A stretch of 64,000 nucleotides of DNA from an uncultured Opitutales bacterium (GTDB lineage: Bacteria > Verrucomicrobiota > Verrucomicrobiia > Opitutales > Seribacteraceae): assembly GCA_943787575.1 (NCBI GenBank), contig CALSMY010000007.1, positions 62,001-126,000 on the forward strand. Reading direction: 5' to 3'. Position numbers and translations under genes: made by a program. The notes beneath the pieces were generated by a model. The model searched no databases, was not told the origin of the DNA, and saw only the letters and a program-made list of their open reading frames with translations. How positions within the stretch are numbered: the stretch's first letter is position 1; each line of letters begins with the position of its first letter. Below, in pieces: positions 55,444 to 64,000 of the stretch.

Positions 55444-56445
55444 ATGTTCGTTCATTTTAAAGGTACTCGCGGATCGATACCCACAGCCCCAACCGCTCAA
55501 GAAATTGAAGAGAAGGTGGTTGCTTCATTAATGGCTGCTCGTGGAAAAGAACTCCGCTCTGAAAGGCAGATCCGGGAATTTGTTTCCGATAAACTTAATT
55601 TCCGCACCCGGGCACACTGGGGAGGGAATACTCCCTGCATACATGTGGATACTGGCTCCAAAGACTACCTCATCCTTGATGGCGGTTCAGGATTGAGAGC
55701 CTTGGCCAAAGAAATCATGGCCAAGAAAATAAGTGGTGCGACCTTCCATATTTTCTTATCCCACTTTCACTACGACCATATCCAAGGTATTCCCTTTTTT
55801 GCACCTGCTTATGCTCCCAGTAACCGTGTCGTTTTCCATGGAGGACACCAAGAAATCGAGAAACACTTAAGAGCGCAAATGAGCGAACCTTTTTTTCCCA
55901 TCGGTTTTGATACCCTTGGTGCAGAAATATCTTTCGAAGAACACAAGCCTGGCGATGTGATTGAAGTTTGCGACTCACGCATCACTCTTTTTCAACAAAA
56001 TCACCCCGGCCTGTCCTACGGTTATCGAGTAGAAAACCAGGGGAAAGCCATGGTTTATTCAACGGACTGCGAGCATACAAACGAAGCCCATTCAAAAAAC
56101 TATCCCTACTTAGATTTTATCCGAGGAGCAGACCTTCTTATCTTTGACGCTCCCTATACCCTATCCCAATCAATTGGAAATCGTGAACACTGGGGACATT
56201 CGAGCAATGTTATGGGGGTGGAATTAGCCGCACGAGCAGATGTTCGAAAACTAGCTATTTTTCATCATGACCCGAACGCAACCGACGAAAATATTTCTGA
56301 ATTCTTTGCTCATACACGAAAGTTTTTAACCGGCTCAAGGCACGCGGTCCGAGAATCCATACCGGGTATACCTGGAGCCCCCTCGCCAAGGGGATTCCCC
56401 CGTGAAGTTTTGTTTGCTTATGATGGATTAACGATGGAGCTTTAA
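55444..56445 (+). CDS. MBL-fold metallo-hydrolase
   Basis: Metallo-beta-lactamase superfamily. The metal motif S-H-F-H-Y-D-H-I-Q-G is near residue 120, after H-W-G-G-N-T-P-C-I and L-D-G-G-S-G-L. Further ligands are in Y-S-T-D-C-E-H and W-G-H-S-S. The ATG at 55444 gives M-F-V-H-F-K-G-T-R-G-S-I-P, the usual family start; a TTG at 55405 would add 13 basic residues. The exonuclease gene starts 9 bp downstream. Substrate unknown. Confidence 0.88.
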   Translation: MFVHFKGTRGSIPTAPTAQEIEEKVVASLMAARGKELRSERQIREFVSDKLNFRTRAHWGGNTPCIHVDTGSKDYLILDGGSGLRALAKEIMAKKISGATFHIFLSHFHYDHIQGIPFFAPAYAPSNRVVFHGGHQEIEKHLRAQMSEPFFPIGFDTLGAEISFEEHKPGDVIEVCDSRITLFQQNHPGLSYGYRVENQGKAMVYSTDCEHTNEAHSKNYPYLDFIRGADLLIFDAPYTLSQSIGNREHWGHSSNVMGVELAARADVRKLAIFHHDPNATDENISEFFAHTRKFLTGSRHAVRESIPGIPGAPSPRGFPREVLFAYDGLTMEL

Positions 56446-56454
56446 TCTTCAAAG

Positions 56455-57078
56455 ATGTCAGCACTTCATTCTAACAAGGGAGAATTACCCTCCAGGCTTG
56501 AAAAAAGTCAAATTAACGAACTCCCACTCATTCGATTCCATGGATCTATCCATGTAGCTGGCGACAACAAATCCTTCAAGAAATTTGTCAACCAATTGAG
56601 TAAACAAAAAGTACTCGGTTTTGACATTGAATGTAAGCCAAATTTTAAACGTGGTCCCAACAATCCACCCGCTTTAATTCAATTGGCAACTGCCGATCAA
56701 GCCTTTCTTTTTCGCCTCTATCCAGTAATGAAACTCGGACCCCTGATCGATATTTTAGAGAATCCAAATATTATTAAAACCGGAGTGGCAATTAAGGACG
56801 ATGCGTACAACCTAAAAAAGATCGAAGAATTTACCCCCGGAGGCTTTGAAGACCTTGCCCCATTGGCTCAATCGTTGAAAATCGAGCAAACTGGTTTGCG
56901 CAACCTGACTGCGATCTTTTTCTCTCAAAGACTCTCTAAATCTGCCCAGCTTTCAAATTGGCAGAAAAGTCCGCTCTCTCCTTCCCAGGAGGCTTATGCC
57001 GCCACAGACGCATGGATAAGTAGGGAACTCTACTTAATTATGAAAGCCCGACTGGCCGCAACCTCAACTGATTCCTAG
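56455..57078 (+). CDS. DEDDy 3'-5' exonuclease domain protein
   Basis: RNase D-like exonuclease fold. The first acidic pair is F-D-I-E-C-K-P near residue 61, the next Asp is in T-G-V-A-I-K-D-D-A-Y-N-L and the last motif is Q-E-A-Y-A-A-T-D-A-W, fitting the DEDDy class. 207 residues, a stand-alone exonuclease without HRDC domains. Probably co-transcribed with the MBL gene. It may process RNA or DNA ends. Confidence 0.88.
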   Translation: MSALHSNKGELPSRLEKSQINELPLIRFHGSIHVAGDNKSFKKFVNQLSKQKVLGFDIECKPNFKRGPNNPPALIQLATADQAFLFRLYPVMKLGPLIDILENPNIIKTGVAIKDDAYNLKKIEEFTPGGFEDLAPLAQSLKIEQTGLRNLTAIFFSQRLSKSAQLSNWQKSPLSPSQEAYAATDAWISRELYLIMKARLAATSTDS

Positions 57079-57081
57079 GTC

Positions 57082-57738
57082 TCACTTCATTGAGGGGAGC
57101 ATATCGCCCCATCTATCAAAGGCAGGTTTCTTCCCATGTAATCTTAAACGTTCAACTAACTCAGGATGAGATGGACGAGAATAAAGCACTTCAATATGCG
57201 ATAAGCCTTTGGGTGCTAAATCGCTGTGCGAACTGATAAAAAAACCATCCTCTTCCAAGGTTCTTTCAATTTCGCCCTCCACCTTTTTCCGGTAATCTGG
57301 CCCCGGAAGGATACAATCTTCAATCCCACAGGCCAAGATCGTCAAAAGGTTGTCGGGCTCATTTTTTAAATACTCGAGCATATCTTCAGCGACAACCTTT
57401 CGAGGAATTCGAAGGTTTGGACTTAAATCACTCTCCAAGTAGGCCATTTGAGCAATTTCCTGCCTATCTGCATAAAACGGTTCGACCGCCACAAAATTTT
57501 TGGCTCTCGCATGAGCTGACAAGGCAAAACCATGTGGCAACATTCCCGCTCCAAGTTCCACCACTCTTCTACCCTTGAGCAAGTTTTGCAAAAAGGCACC
57601 TTGGGGCGTAAGGCTCCATTCGAACAAAGCCCGTGTAAACTCACCACCAGGAGCTGCAAACCCAGTTCCTAAATCTCGGGAAACGCCAAGCCGTTCTCTC
57701 CAATTTCGAGAATCCAACCCTTCAATGGAAGGTGTCAT
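57082..57738 (-). CDS. SAM-dependent methyltransferase-like protein
   Basis: 218 residues. The first-strand motif V-V-E-L-G-A-G-M-L-P-H-G resembles a class I methyltransferase SAM site, followed by F-V-A-V-E-P-F-Y-A-D-R-Q-E. A-C-G-I-E-D-C could be the next strand. No family name could be assigned. It lies 5 bp upstream of the convergent exonuclease and 5 bp downstream of the prenyl synthase gene. Confidence 0.68.
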   Translation of the reverse strand: MTPSIEGLDSRNWRERLGVSRDLGTGFAAPGGEFTRALFEWSLTPQGAFLQNLLKGRRVVELGAGMLPHGFALSAHARAKNFVAVEPFYADRQEIAQMAYLESDLSPNLRIPRKVVAEDMLEYLKNEPDNLLTILACGIEDCILPGPDYRKKVEGEIERTLEEDGFFISSHSDLAPKGLSHIEVLYSRPSHPELVERLRLHGKKPAFDRWGDMLPSMK

Positions 57739-57743
57739 ATTGA

Positions 57744-58628
57744 CTAATTTTTTCTGCGAAGCATGTGCTCCGCAAGTTCCAGCAGAAAATGGTTATCCCC
57801 ACCAATCTCTTTAAGCTTTCGCAAGGCCCGCTCCGTGTGTTCACGCGCCAGTTCGTTAGCTTGTTTAATTCCCAGCATACGCACCCAGGTCATCTTTTCC
57901 GTATCTTTATCATGAGCGGCCTCCTTGCCCAGTTCCTCAGTGGTTGAAGTAACATCGAGTAAATCATCAACTGCTTGAAAAGCCAAACCTAGGGATTGAC
58001 CTGCCTGGGAAACCAACTTTCTTAATTCTCCGTTACCACCATTTTTACTCAGGCAAAAACCCATAAGAAGAGAAGTTTCAATCATGGCCGCAGTTTTATT
58101 GGCATGAACATAGGCAAGGGTTTCTGCCTCCGGGCTCTTTCCCTCGGCTAATAAATCCTCCATTTGTCCACCGACCAACTTTTGACTTCCGGCAGCCACA
58201 GCCAACAAACTTACCAGTTCAAGACCAAGTGAAGAAGATTCCTGATATGCCCTTGCTAATTGTTCAAAAGCTAGGGGAATTAATGCATCCCCAGCAAGAA
58301 TAGCAGTGGCTTCATCAAATGCCCGATGACAGGAGGGAGAACCTCGGCGAAGATCGGAGTCGTCCATTGCTGGCAAATCGTCATGAATCAAACTGTAGGT
58401 ATGAATAATTTCAACTGCCAGTGCTGCAGGCATAGGATCAAGCTTACTCGGAAATAGACTATGACCTGACAAAACCAATACTGGCCGCAACCGTTTTCCA
58501 CCAGCCTGCAAACTATAATTCATTGCCTCGTGCAAACGAGAGGGCCGTTCCGTGGATTGAGGAAGGTCAGAAATTAAACGTTTTTCAAACTGCTCTTGAA
58601 AGGATTTTAGTTTTTCAGGAAAATTCAT
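57744..58628 (-). CDS. ispA: Polyprenyl diphosphate synthase (farnesyl-type)
   Basis: Short-chain trans-prenyl synthase. The first aspartate motif is L-I-H-D-D-L-P-A-M-D-D-S-D, the second Q-A-V-D-D-L-L-D-V. G-G-K-R-L-R-P-V-L-V and A-A-G-S-Q-K-L-V-G-G-Q fit the IspA class. The start at 58628 gives M-N-F-P-E-K-L-K and 294 residues; 58646 is a longer alternative. Chain length (FPP vs GGPP) cannot be told with certainty. Confidence 0.92.
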   Translation of the reverse strand: MNFPEKLKSFQEQFEKRLISDLPQSTERPSRLHEAMNYSLQAGGKRLRPVLVLSGHSLFPSKLDPMPAALAVEIIHTYSLIHDDLPAMDDSDLRRGSPSCHRAFDEATAILAGDALIPLAFEQLARAYQESSSLGLELVSLLAVAAGSQKLVGGQMEDLLAEGKSPEAETLAYVHANKTAAMIETSLLMGFCLSKNGGNGELRKLVSQAGQSLGLAFQAVDDLLDVTSTTEELGKEAAHDKDTEKMTWVRMLGIKQANELAREHTERALRKLKEIGGDNHFLLELAEHMLRRKN

Positions 58629-58668
58629 GGCTTGCCGAGGAAACAAAGCATGGCATCATAAAACATAT

Positions 58669-59265
58669 ATGCCAAGTTTGGAAGCGGTCTGCACCCGATT
58701 GTTCGGTCGTCCGGGATGGATCCCGAAAGTTTTACTAGGAGGAGGCTTGTCCTTTATTCCTGGTTTAAACCTGTTTGCGTTGGGTTATCTTTTTATTTAC
58801 GGACGTCAATTGAGACGTAGTGGCCGGGTGGACCTACCCGAATGGTCGGAAATGAATTGGCCAGAATTATTTATCTGCGGTCTTCGACTCTTCGGCTTGT
58901 TAATTCTTTATATCGGACTGCCTATGTTAGTGGGATGGATTGTTAGTTTACTTCTCTATTTCCTTACCTTTGGCTTGCTTGGGGTAGTTGCTTACTTTCC
59001 CCTGGCTATATGCGGTTTCTTTTCTCCGATGTTTTTTCTCTCTGCCTTCATGGCTTATTTAAAACACGAAGAATTCAGAGATGCTTTTCAAATTCGTATT
59101 CTTGCTCAAGAAGTATTATCCGGTTGGAAACCTTTGGCTTTACCCGTGGTTGCATTTTGGGGAATTTTCCTTCTGGCTATTCCTTTGTACGGTCTTTCTT
59201 TTTTTATCGGTGCCTGGGTATTAATTGCTTATTCAAGTGCCCTGAGAATGAAGAATTTTTCCTGA
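58669..59265 (+). CDS. DUF4013 multi-pass membrane protein
   Basis: 198 residues from the ATG at 58669 (upstream starts would overlap the divergent prenyl synthase gene more). Four to five hydrophobic segments are seen. The N-terminal G-W-I-P-K-V-L-L-G-G-G-L-S-F-I-P-G-L-N and the later L-G-V-V-A-Y-F-P-L-A fit DUF4013. Function is unknown. It starts a rightward group with an FmdB-like and a DJ-1 gene. Confidence 0.8.
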   Translation: MPSLEAVCTRLFGRPGWIPKVLLGGGLSFIPGLNLFALGYLFIYGRQLRRSGRVDLPEWSEMNWPELFICGLRLFGLLILYIGLPMLVGWIVSLLLYFLTFGLLGVVAYFPLAICGFFSPMFFLSAFMAYLKHEEFRDAFQIRILAQEVLSGWKPLALPVVAFWGIFLLAIPLYGLSFFIGAWVLIAYSSALRMKNFS

Positions 59266-59298
59266 CTTCTTTGATTATTCACTTTAAAATATTCTCCT

Positions 59299-59610
59299 AT
59301 GCCAACTTACGATTATCAATGCGGGGCTTGTAAACACGAGTGGGAACTCTTTCAATCCATGAATGATTCTCCAGTTAAGAGCTGTCCTAAGTGCAAAAAA
59401 CGCAAAGCCAAGCGCTTGCTTGGGTTAGGAGCTGGTCTCATTTTTAAGGGCACTGGCTTTTACGAAACCGACTACAAGCAAAAGAGCGGGACTGAACCCA
59501 AGAAAACTTCCGAAACTTCTAACTCTGGAACTAGCGACAAGAAAAAGCCCGCCACCAAGGAGACCAAAAAAGAATCCAAACCCAAAAAGGAAAAGGTCAA
59601 AGCCGCCTGA
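59299..59610 (+). CDS. FmdB-family zinc-ribbon protein
   Basis: The N-terminus M-P-T-Y-D-Y-Q-C-G-A-C-K-H-E-W-E and C-P-K-C-K-K form the FmdB/CxxC_CxxC_SSSS zinc ribbon. A long low-complexity tail rich in Lys, Glu, Thr and Ser follows (about residues 60-103). Such proteins are common and uncharacterised, probably nucleic-acid-associated. 103 residues. 19 bp before the DJ-1 gene. Confidence 0.9.
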   Translation: MPTYDYQCGACKHEWELFQSMNDSPVKSCPKCKKRKAKRLLGLGAGLIFKGTGFYETDYKQKSGTEPKKTSETSNSGTSDKKKPATKETKKESKPKKEKVKAA

Positions 59611-59629
59611 TCCTCAAGTAAAAAGATTC

Positions 59630-60172
59630 ATGATCTCACAAGTCCTCGTTCCCCTTGCTCATGGGTTCGAGGAGATTGAGGCTACCTGCCCGATCGATCT
59701 TTTACGAAGGGCTGAGGTCGAGGTAGTTACCGCCTCATGCGAAAGCGAGATCGAGGTATGTGGACGTTCAGGAATCGTTATCCGAGCAGACCAATTCTTT
59801 CGAGACTCTGACCTAATCCAGTTTGATCTTCTTGTTCTACCTGGAGGTCCAGCCATTTTTGAGCTGCGAAAAAATGAATCCTTTCTTCAATTAATTAAGG
59901 ATTTCTCAGACATGCACAGACCAATCGCCGCAATATGTGCAGCTCCACTATTACTTCAAGACCTTGGGCTGTTAACTGGAAAAAGGATTACTGGTCATGA
60001 AAGTATCCGTAATGAACTACCCGGACTTGATACTGATCAAGCCGTCATTAAAGATGGAAAGATCATCACATCCCGTGGTGCGGGTACTGCGATCGAATTT
60101 GGATTGAGCCTCATCGAATTACTTTGCGGTTCTGCAAAAGCCGAAGAAATTCGTGCTTCCATACACGCCTAA
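59630..60172 (+). CDS. DJ-1/PfpI family protein
   Basis: ThiJ/DJ-1 fold. F-E-E-I-E-A-T-C-P-I-D-L-L-R-R-A at the start is the DJ-1-type signature; the catalytic Cys is in A-I-C-A-A-P near residue 104, and T-S-R-G-A-G-T-A is the closing motif. The conserved Glu is in F-E-E-I-E. 180 residues. Possible role in glyoxal/protein deglycation or redox stress, as for the family. Confidence 0.92.
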   Translation: MISQVLVPLAHGFEEIEATCPIDLLRRAEVEVVTASCESEIEVCGRSGIVIRADQFFRDSDLIQFDLLVLPGGPAIFELRKNESFLQLIKDFSDMHRPIAAICAAPLLLQDLGLLTGKRITGHESIRNELPGLDTDQAVIKDGKIITSRGAGTAIEFGLSLIELLCGSAKAEEIRASIHA

Positions 60173-60211
60173 ATAATAGCAACGAAGAAACAGTATTCCT
60201 ATTGAAAAGAT

Positions 60212-61474
60212 TTACTTGGACGAATTCCCGTCCTTGTCGACCTTCTGCTTTGTAGTATTGACCGGCTTTTTCTGAACAGGAACAGATTTTTTAGTCTGAT
60301 TGGCATCCTCAGGGAAAACCGCTGGCAAAGGTTCAGAACTATTAAGGTCAGGCAGTTCCGGTTCGACAATCGGTGGGGTTATACCGAGCAATTCAACCTC
60401 GAAGGTAAGTGCCTCGTTTGGCCCGATACTGTTGTTCCCGCGTTTGCCATAAGCAAGTTCGGATGGAATAAAAAGTTTCCATTTCGCACCGACTTCCATC
60501 AACTGTAAAGCTTCAGTCCATCCAGCAATTACCTGCCCAACCTTAAATTTCGCAGGCTCTCCTCGATCACGAGAAGAATCAAATACTGAACCATCGATCA
60601 GAGTACCATGGTAATGAACTTCCACTTCATCCTCAGCTGTGGGCTTATCACCCTCCCCTTTTTTCAATACTTGATATAATAAACCACTCTTGGTTTCCTT
60701 GGTATTTTTTTGTTTTCGTTGCTTCGAAAGATATTCGGCACTTTGAGCAAGGTTGATTTCAGGAAGAGATTTTGCCTGGTTATACAATCTGTTCAATCTT
60801 TCATATTCTACCAATCGTGATAAAAAGTCAGCTGCCTTAAGATCTTCACTCAAAGCCTTTCGTTGGGCTTCGTATCCATCCTGGTCATTATTTCCCAAAG
60901 CATCCACACCCAACAAATACCTCGCTTCAAACCGGTCAACATTGAGTAAACTTGCATCATTGGAAATGGAAACCAATGCGTTTCTTCCATCATCCTTCTG
61001 GTCATCCTTGATTAGAGAGACCGCATGACCAATTTTCGCACGCCCTAACAACGGATCGCCCACTAATCGATTTGCTGCGGCCAAAAAACTTTTTGCCGAC
61101 TCTGCAAAACGGGAATCTCCATACTGTATAGAAGCCGCTCGGTATTGAGCCACTCCACCTAAAGTATCCTCATAATCCTCCGCAAAAGAGAGAAATTTTT
61201 CTTCGGATCCAACCTCTCCCAAACTAGCATTCAAAAAGCGTAGACTTCTTTCGGCCGCCTCTTCTTCTTTTGAATTGTTATAAAAAGAGGAAATGGCCAC
61301 GCCCAAAGCGATGATTCCAAGAACAGAAAAAAGAGTATTCTTACTCTTTTTCCATACCTCCACCTCATCATAGGGGCTGGATCCGGCAGCTTCCTCTGCA
61401 GTCAATCCTGTTGCCTGTTCTTCAACCGGCTCTTCATTTTGCTTGGGCTCTTCGTTTTGATCGTTGTTCGCCAT
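60212..61474 (-). CDS. FKBP-type peptidyl-prolyl isomerase with N-terminal membrane anchor
   Basis: 420 residues. One membrane helix (about 46-63) sits after an acidic N-terminus. A helical, TPR-like periplasmic region (about 65-250) precedes the FKBP domain (about 255-355: D-E-V-E-V-H-Y-H-G-T-L-I-D-G-S-V-F-D-S-S, V-I-A-G-W-T-E-A-L, G-A-K-W-K-L-F-I-P, L-A-Y-G-K-R-G). The C-terminal tail is Pro/Lys-rich. A likely periplasmic folding helper. Confidence 0.9.
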   Translation of the reverse strand: MANNDQNEEPKQNEEPVEEQATGLTAEEAAGSSPYDEVEVWKKSKNTLFSVLGIIALGVAISSFYNNSKEEEAAERSLRFLNASLGEVGSEEKFLSFAEDYEDTLGGVAQYRAASIQYGDSRFAESAKSFLAAANRLVGDPLLGRAKIGHAVSLIKDDQKDDGRNALVSISNDASLLNVDRFEARYLLGVDALGNNDQDGYEAQRKALSEDLKAADFLSRLVEYERLNRLYNQAKSLPEINLAQSAEYLSKQRKQKNTKETKSGLLYQVLKKGEGDKPTAEDEVEVHYHGTLIDGSVFDSSRDRGEPAKFKVGQVIAGWTEALQLMEVGAKWKLFIPSELAYGKRGNNSIGPNEALTFEVELLGITPPIVEPELPDLNSSEPLPAVFPEDANQTKKSVPVQKKPVNTTKQKVDKDGNSSK

Positions 61475-61792
61475 CTGATTTGGAAATTAAAAAAGGAAAC
61501 AATCCTCATGATTTTATCGGCAAAGTCAATGACCGCTTTCCCTCAAAACCAAGCCAATACTCTTGAAGTTTATTCGTGGGACTCAGTGGAAGAGTCCGAA
61601 CTCCCAGGCTTTAGCAAAGTTAAAAGACAACCAATGCACGACTGAGTTCTATGATAAACAGCTCAATACAACCTGATCTGATTATAAACAAGACCTCTTA
61701 TTATAATACAACAAGATATTTGAAACGGATAGACCGGAAATTTTGGTAATACTGGGCAGATATGGACAAGCATACCTGATAAGATTTAAAAG
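61475..61792. other. Gap of 318 bp without a supported gene
   Basis: Between the FKBP gene and the C-terminal end of the repeat protein, both leftward. A plus-strand frame at 61508-61645 (45 residues, containing Y-S-W-D-S-V-E-E-S-E-L-P-G-F) has no recognisable family or ribosome site. I saw no convincing terminator for the repeat gene. Promoter elements for the FKBP gene must lie here but were not identified. Confidence 0.3.
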
Positions 61793-64000
61793 CTATTCCG
61801 CTGTATCTGAAATGTATGAATTTTGAGAGTAATCAAAAAATATGGGCGGTCCAAGTTTTCCGCGAATTAAATAAAGCCAATTTCCTGTTTGATCTGACCA
61901 GAGGAATGGCCAGGTTTGTTGGTTTGTCCAGAGCCAACCCTGTCCCTCCCGCCATATCCAAACACTTTCATCCTCGGTTGAAGATGCATAGATCCAACCA
62001 AGTCCGGTGTGGTAAATCCATTGATTGGGATAGGGTTTAAATACTCCAAACCAAGAGGAAGAAAGCCAACCACCTGTTTCTTCAGTTAAATCATTTACCC
62101 ATGGCAGTTCCGAGATTTGAAGTTGTAACTTTTTAACTGAGCTCATTCCCACACCAGCAGAATTTTCTGCCCAAGCTCGGAAATAAAGGGTTTTATCAAA
62201 GGGACTTTCTTGAATAACCAGTTCAAAGGTGTACTGGTTTTCACCCTCCAAAATTTTGAAGGAATCCACCCACTCAAAGGTGGTCCAATCATTTTCAGAT
62301 ATTCGAATTGATCCTTCCGAATCTGTTTCCAAGACAGGTGACAAAATAAAACCAATATCTTCAAGGATTCCATCGCCATCATGCTGAACACTCGCACTAA
62401 GTGTAATACTCCTGGTATCTGAATCAATCCTTCCCACTTTCCAAGGATAATACGGGGTACCTGGGATGAGATTGGTCATCAAGGGGGTCAGTACCATCTT
62501 TTATCTCCAACTCATTGGCAAAACCATCCCCGTCGATATCGGGATCGTAATAATCCTCAACTCCATCGTTATCAATATCTTCGATAATATTTTCCAATTC
62601 AATTTCAAAGGTTTTATCCAAGGTTTCCCCGTAACGATCTGTAACCCGGAAAGTTAGAGAATAAACACTCTCATTGGTCTCAAAATCAAATATGTAGGAA
62701 GTGTAGAGATGCCCATCTTCCTGAAGAAAGAATAATTCTTTGGTGCCGTTTTCATCTTTTGTCAGATTGGAATATTTCAAGGATTCATTGGCGTCTGGAT
62801 CGGATGCGAGAACTTTACCAATAAGGCTACCGGTGGGCATATTTTCAGAAAAATTAAGATCCATTATTTCCATACCCGTGGGTGGACGATTAATCTTGGA
62901 TTCTTTATCAAAGGGGTCAGACCCAAAGGCAATTTCTGCCTCATCCGAGAACCCATCATTATCATCGTCCGGATCGTAATAATCTTCCATTCCATCGTTA
63001 TCATTATCCTCGATAATGTTGAGTAGATTTATATCGAAGGATTGATCGAGCGAGAAATTGTGTTCGTCACTAACCTGTACACGAATGCTGTAATTATGAT
63101 CAGCAGTCTCGTAATCAAAAGTAGTCGTCGTACGAAGGGTGGCATTTTCATCGATGATAAAGAGCGAATTATTTTCTGATCCGTTGCCATCGACAAAACG
63201 GAAAGTCAAGGGTGGAGTTGCTATCTGGGTCTGTGGCAAGTAACTGGCCTACCCTAGTCCCGACCAATTGGTTTTCCTCAATGGATGAGCCGTTAAGGTC
63301 ATAGAAATCTGGGAGACTTTATTGGCTACCGAATTGGCATCGTATGGATCAGATCCGTAGGTAATCTCGGCTTGATCGGAAAACCCATCATTATCATCGT
63401 CCGGATCAGAAGAATCCTCAATTCCATCGTTATCAAAATCTTCAAGAACATTAATTACTGAGACAGTTAAATTCCCTTCGGTAAAAAGATCGCCCGGATC
63501 GGTCACCCGTACACGAATAGAGAGATTTGTACCATTACCATCGAGTAATTTCTCGTAGTCAAAAATTTGGGAACTTCGCAGGGTACCATTTGCATCTAGT
63601 TGAAAAAAGGAGTTCCCTGAAGACCCATTACCATCGACCAATGAAAACAGGTAGGAGTCACTTGAAGAAACACCATTTGGATCCACAGCACCTAATTGAC
63701 CAACTACTGTGCCAACTGGTTGGTTTTCCAAAATAGACAGACTGGCATACGAAAAAACTTCTGTGGGTGCCACATTTCGAAAGGACGATGCAAGTAAGGG
63801 GTTTGTACCATCGGATATTTCGTCTGAATCAGAAAACCCGTCCCCATCTGTATCAACAAGACGTGGATTAGTACCTATGGAAATCTCCTCCGAATCGGTA
63901 AGGCCATCCCCATCTGTATCGGTAGGATCATTTGCATCACGAAGGTAGGAAAAATTTGCCGAACGACGTTGAGAAACTCCCCCATCTGCAACTTGGTCCA
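61793..64000 (-). CDS. Large cadherin-like/thrombospondin type 3 repeat protein, C-terminal part, three frameshifts
   Basis: The gene runs off the right edge. Frames in order: 64000 to 63249, a short middle frame around 63240-63310, 63239 to 62424, and 62497 to 61793. Repeats of about 130 residues each combine a cadherin-like unit (I-E-E-N-Q-L-V-G-T, A-T-D-P-D, L-V-D-G-N-G) with a Ca2+-binding TSP3 unit (E-D-N-D-N-D-G-M-E-D-Y-Y-D-P-D-D-D-N-D-G). After the repeats comes a beta module and a Trp-rich end (W-F-G-V-F-K-P-Y, L-G-W-I-Y, G-W-L-W-T). Adding one C at 63311-63313, removing one base at 63200-63201 and one at 62429-62430 restores a single frame. Similar multi-repeat surface proteins occur in Opitutae; a surface adhesion or matrix role is inferred. 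Confidence 0.78.

Noticed and set aside
61508-61645. 45-codon plus-strand frame upstream of the FKBP gene
   Set aside because: No recognisable motif, no Shine-Dalgarno and no operon partner; kept only as a note.
1-64000. CRISPR array, prophage or insertion sequence
   Set aside because: No regularly spaced direct repeats, no integrase/transposase or phage structural genes, and no terminal inverted repeats noticed.
61793-64000. TSP3 acidic repeats taken as a CRISPR-like or simple DNA repeat
   Set aside because: The repetition is at protein level (D-x-D-x-D-G calcium loops) with diverged codons, not a DNA repeat array.

Overview
This 64 kb window is bacterial chromosome of moderate to low GC. 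It most likely comes from a marine Verrucomicrobiota of the Opitutae (Puniceicoccales/Coraliomargarita-like) group. That placement is inferred from gene families: alternative complex III (actA/actB), Planctomycete/Verrucomicrobia-type cytochromes (PSCyt1/DUF1549/DUF1553 and DUF1501 proteins), SHD1-like repeat proteins, a short lipoprotein ending in an R-P-A-S-W-E type motif, and a giant cadherin/thrombospondin-3 protein with a Trp-rich C-terminus. No prophage, insertion sequence or CRISPR array was seen.

Layout. 1-3.9 kb: the actA-actB respiratory operon, leaving the window at the left edge. 4.1-9.6 kb: an FAD oxidoreductase, a coiled-coil membrane protein, a tiny lipoprotein, rsmI and a Ppx/GppA phosphatase. 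9.5-23.7 kb: housekeeping genes (GH13 alpha-glucan enzyme, mnmA, a DUF2851/NYN operon, fabD, an ExbB/ExbD pair, a sugar-kinase-like gene, tmk, holB, a HIT protein, a DUF481 outer-membrane protein). 24.1-38.7 kb: the main accessory block. A leftward operon (IclR regulator, PSD1-type cytochrome protein, DUF1501 protein, FxLYD-like protein, secreted DUF3604/PHP protein, DUF983) is divergent from a rightward operon (cytochrome c, beta-propeller/DUF6807 fusion, Tat-exported Gfo/Idh/MocA dehydrogenase, sugar isomerase/epimerase-like TIM barrel). 38.8-48.8 kb: an SHD1-repeat protein, tRNA-Lys(CTT), a SIMPL protein, maf, nadE, hemL and hypotheticals. 48.9-61.5 kb: dnaA with an AT-rich flank holding two perfect DnaA boxes (candidate oriC), hprK-lptB-lptA/C-like-msrB-pilT/U-like, an MBL hydrolase, a DEDDy exonuclease, a prenyl synthase, a DJ-1 protein and an FKBP. 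61.8-64 kb: the C-terminal part of a large repeat protein running off the right edge.

How the parts may work together. The accessory block looks like a regulated, envelope-located system that oxidises or remodels sugars, with electrons passed to c-type cytochromes. The act operon at the left edge is a plausible quinol:cytochrome link in the same genome, but the biochemical connection is inference.

A striking technical feature is a set of seven one-base length changes in short base runs. They break five otherwise well-conserved genes (actB, holB, the DUF3604 gene, the PSD1 gene, and the terminal repeat gene three times). Six are extra bases and one is a missing base. In each case the protein is recovered by a one-base correction, so sequencing or assembly error is the simplest reading, although real decay or programmed +1 shifting has not been excluded.
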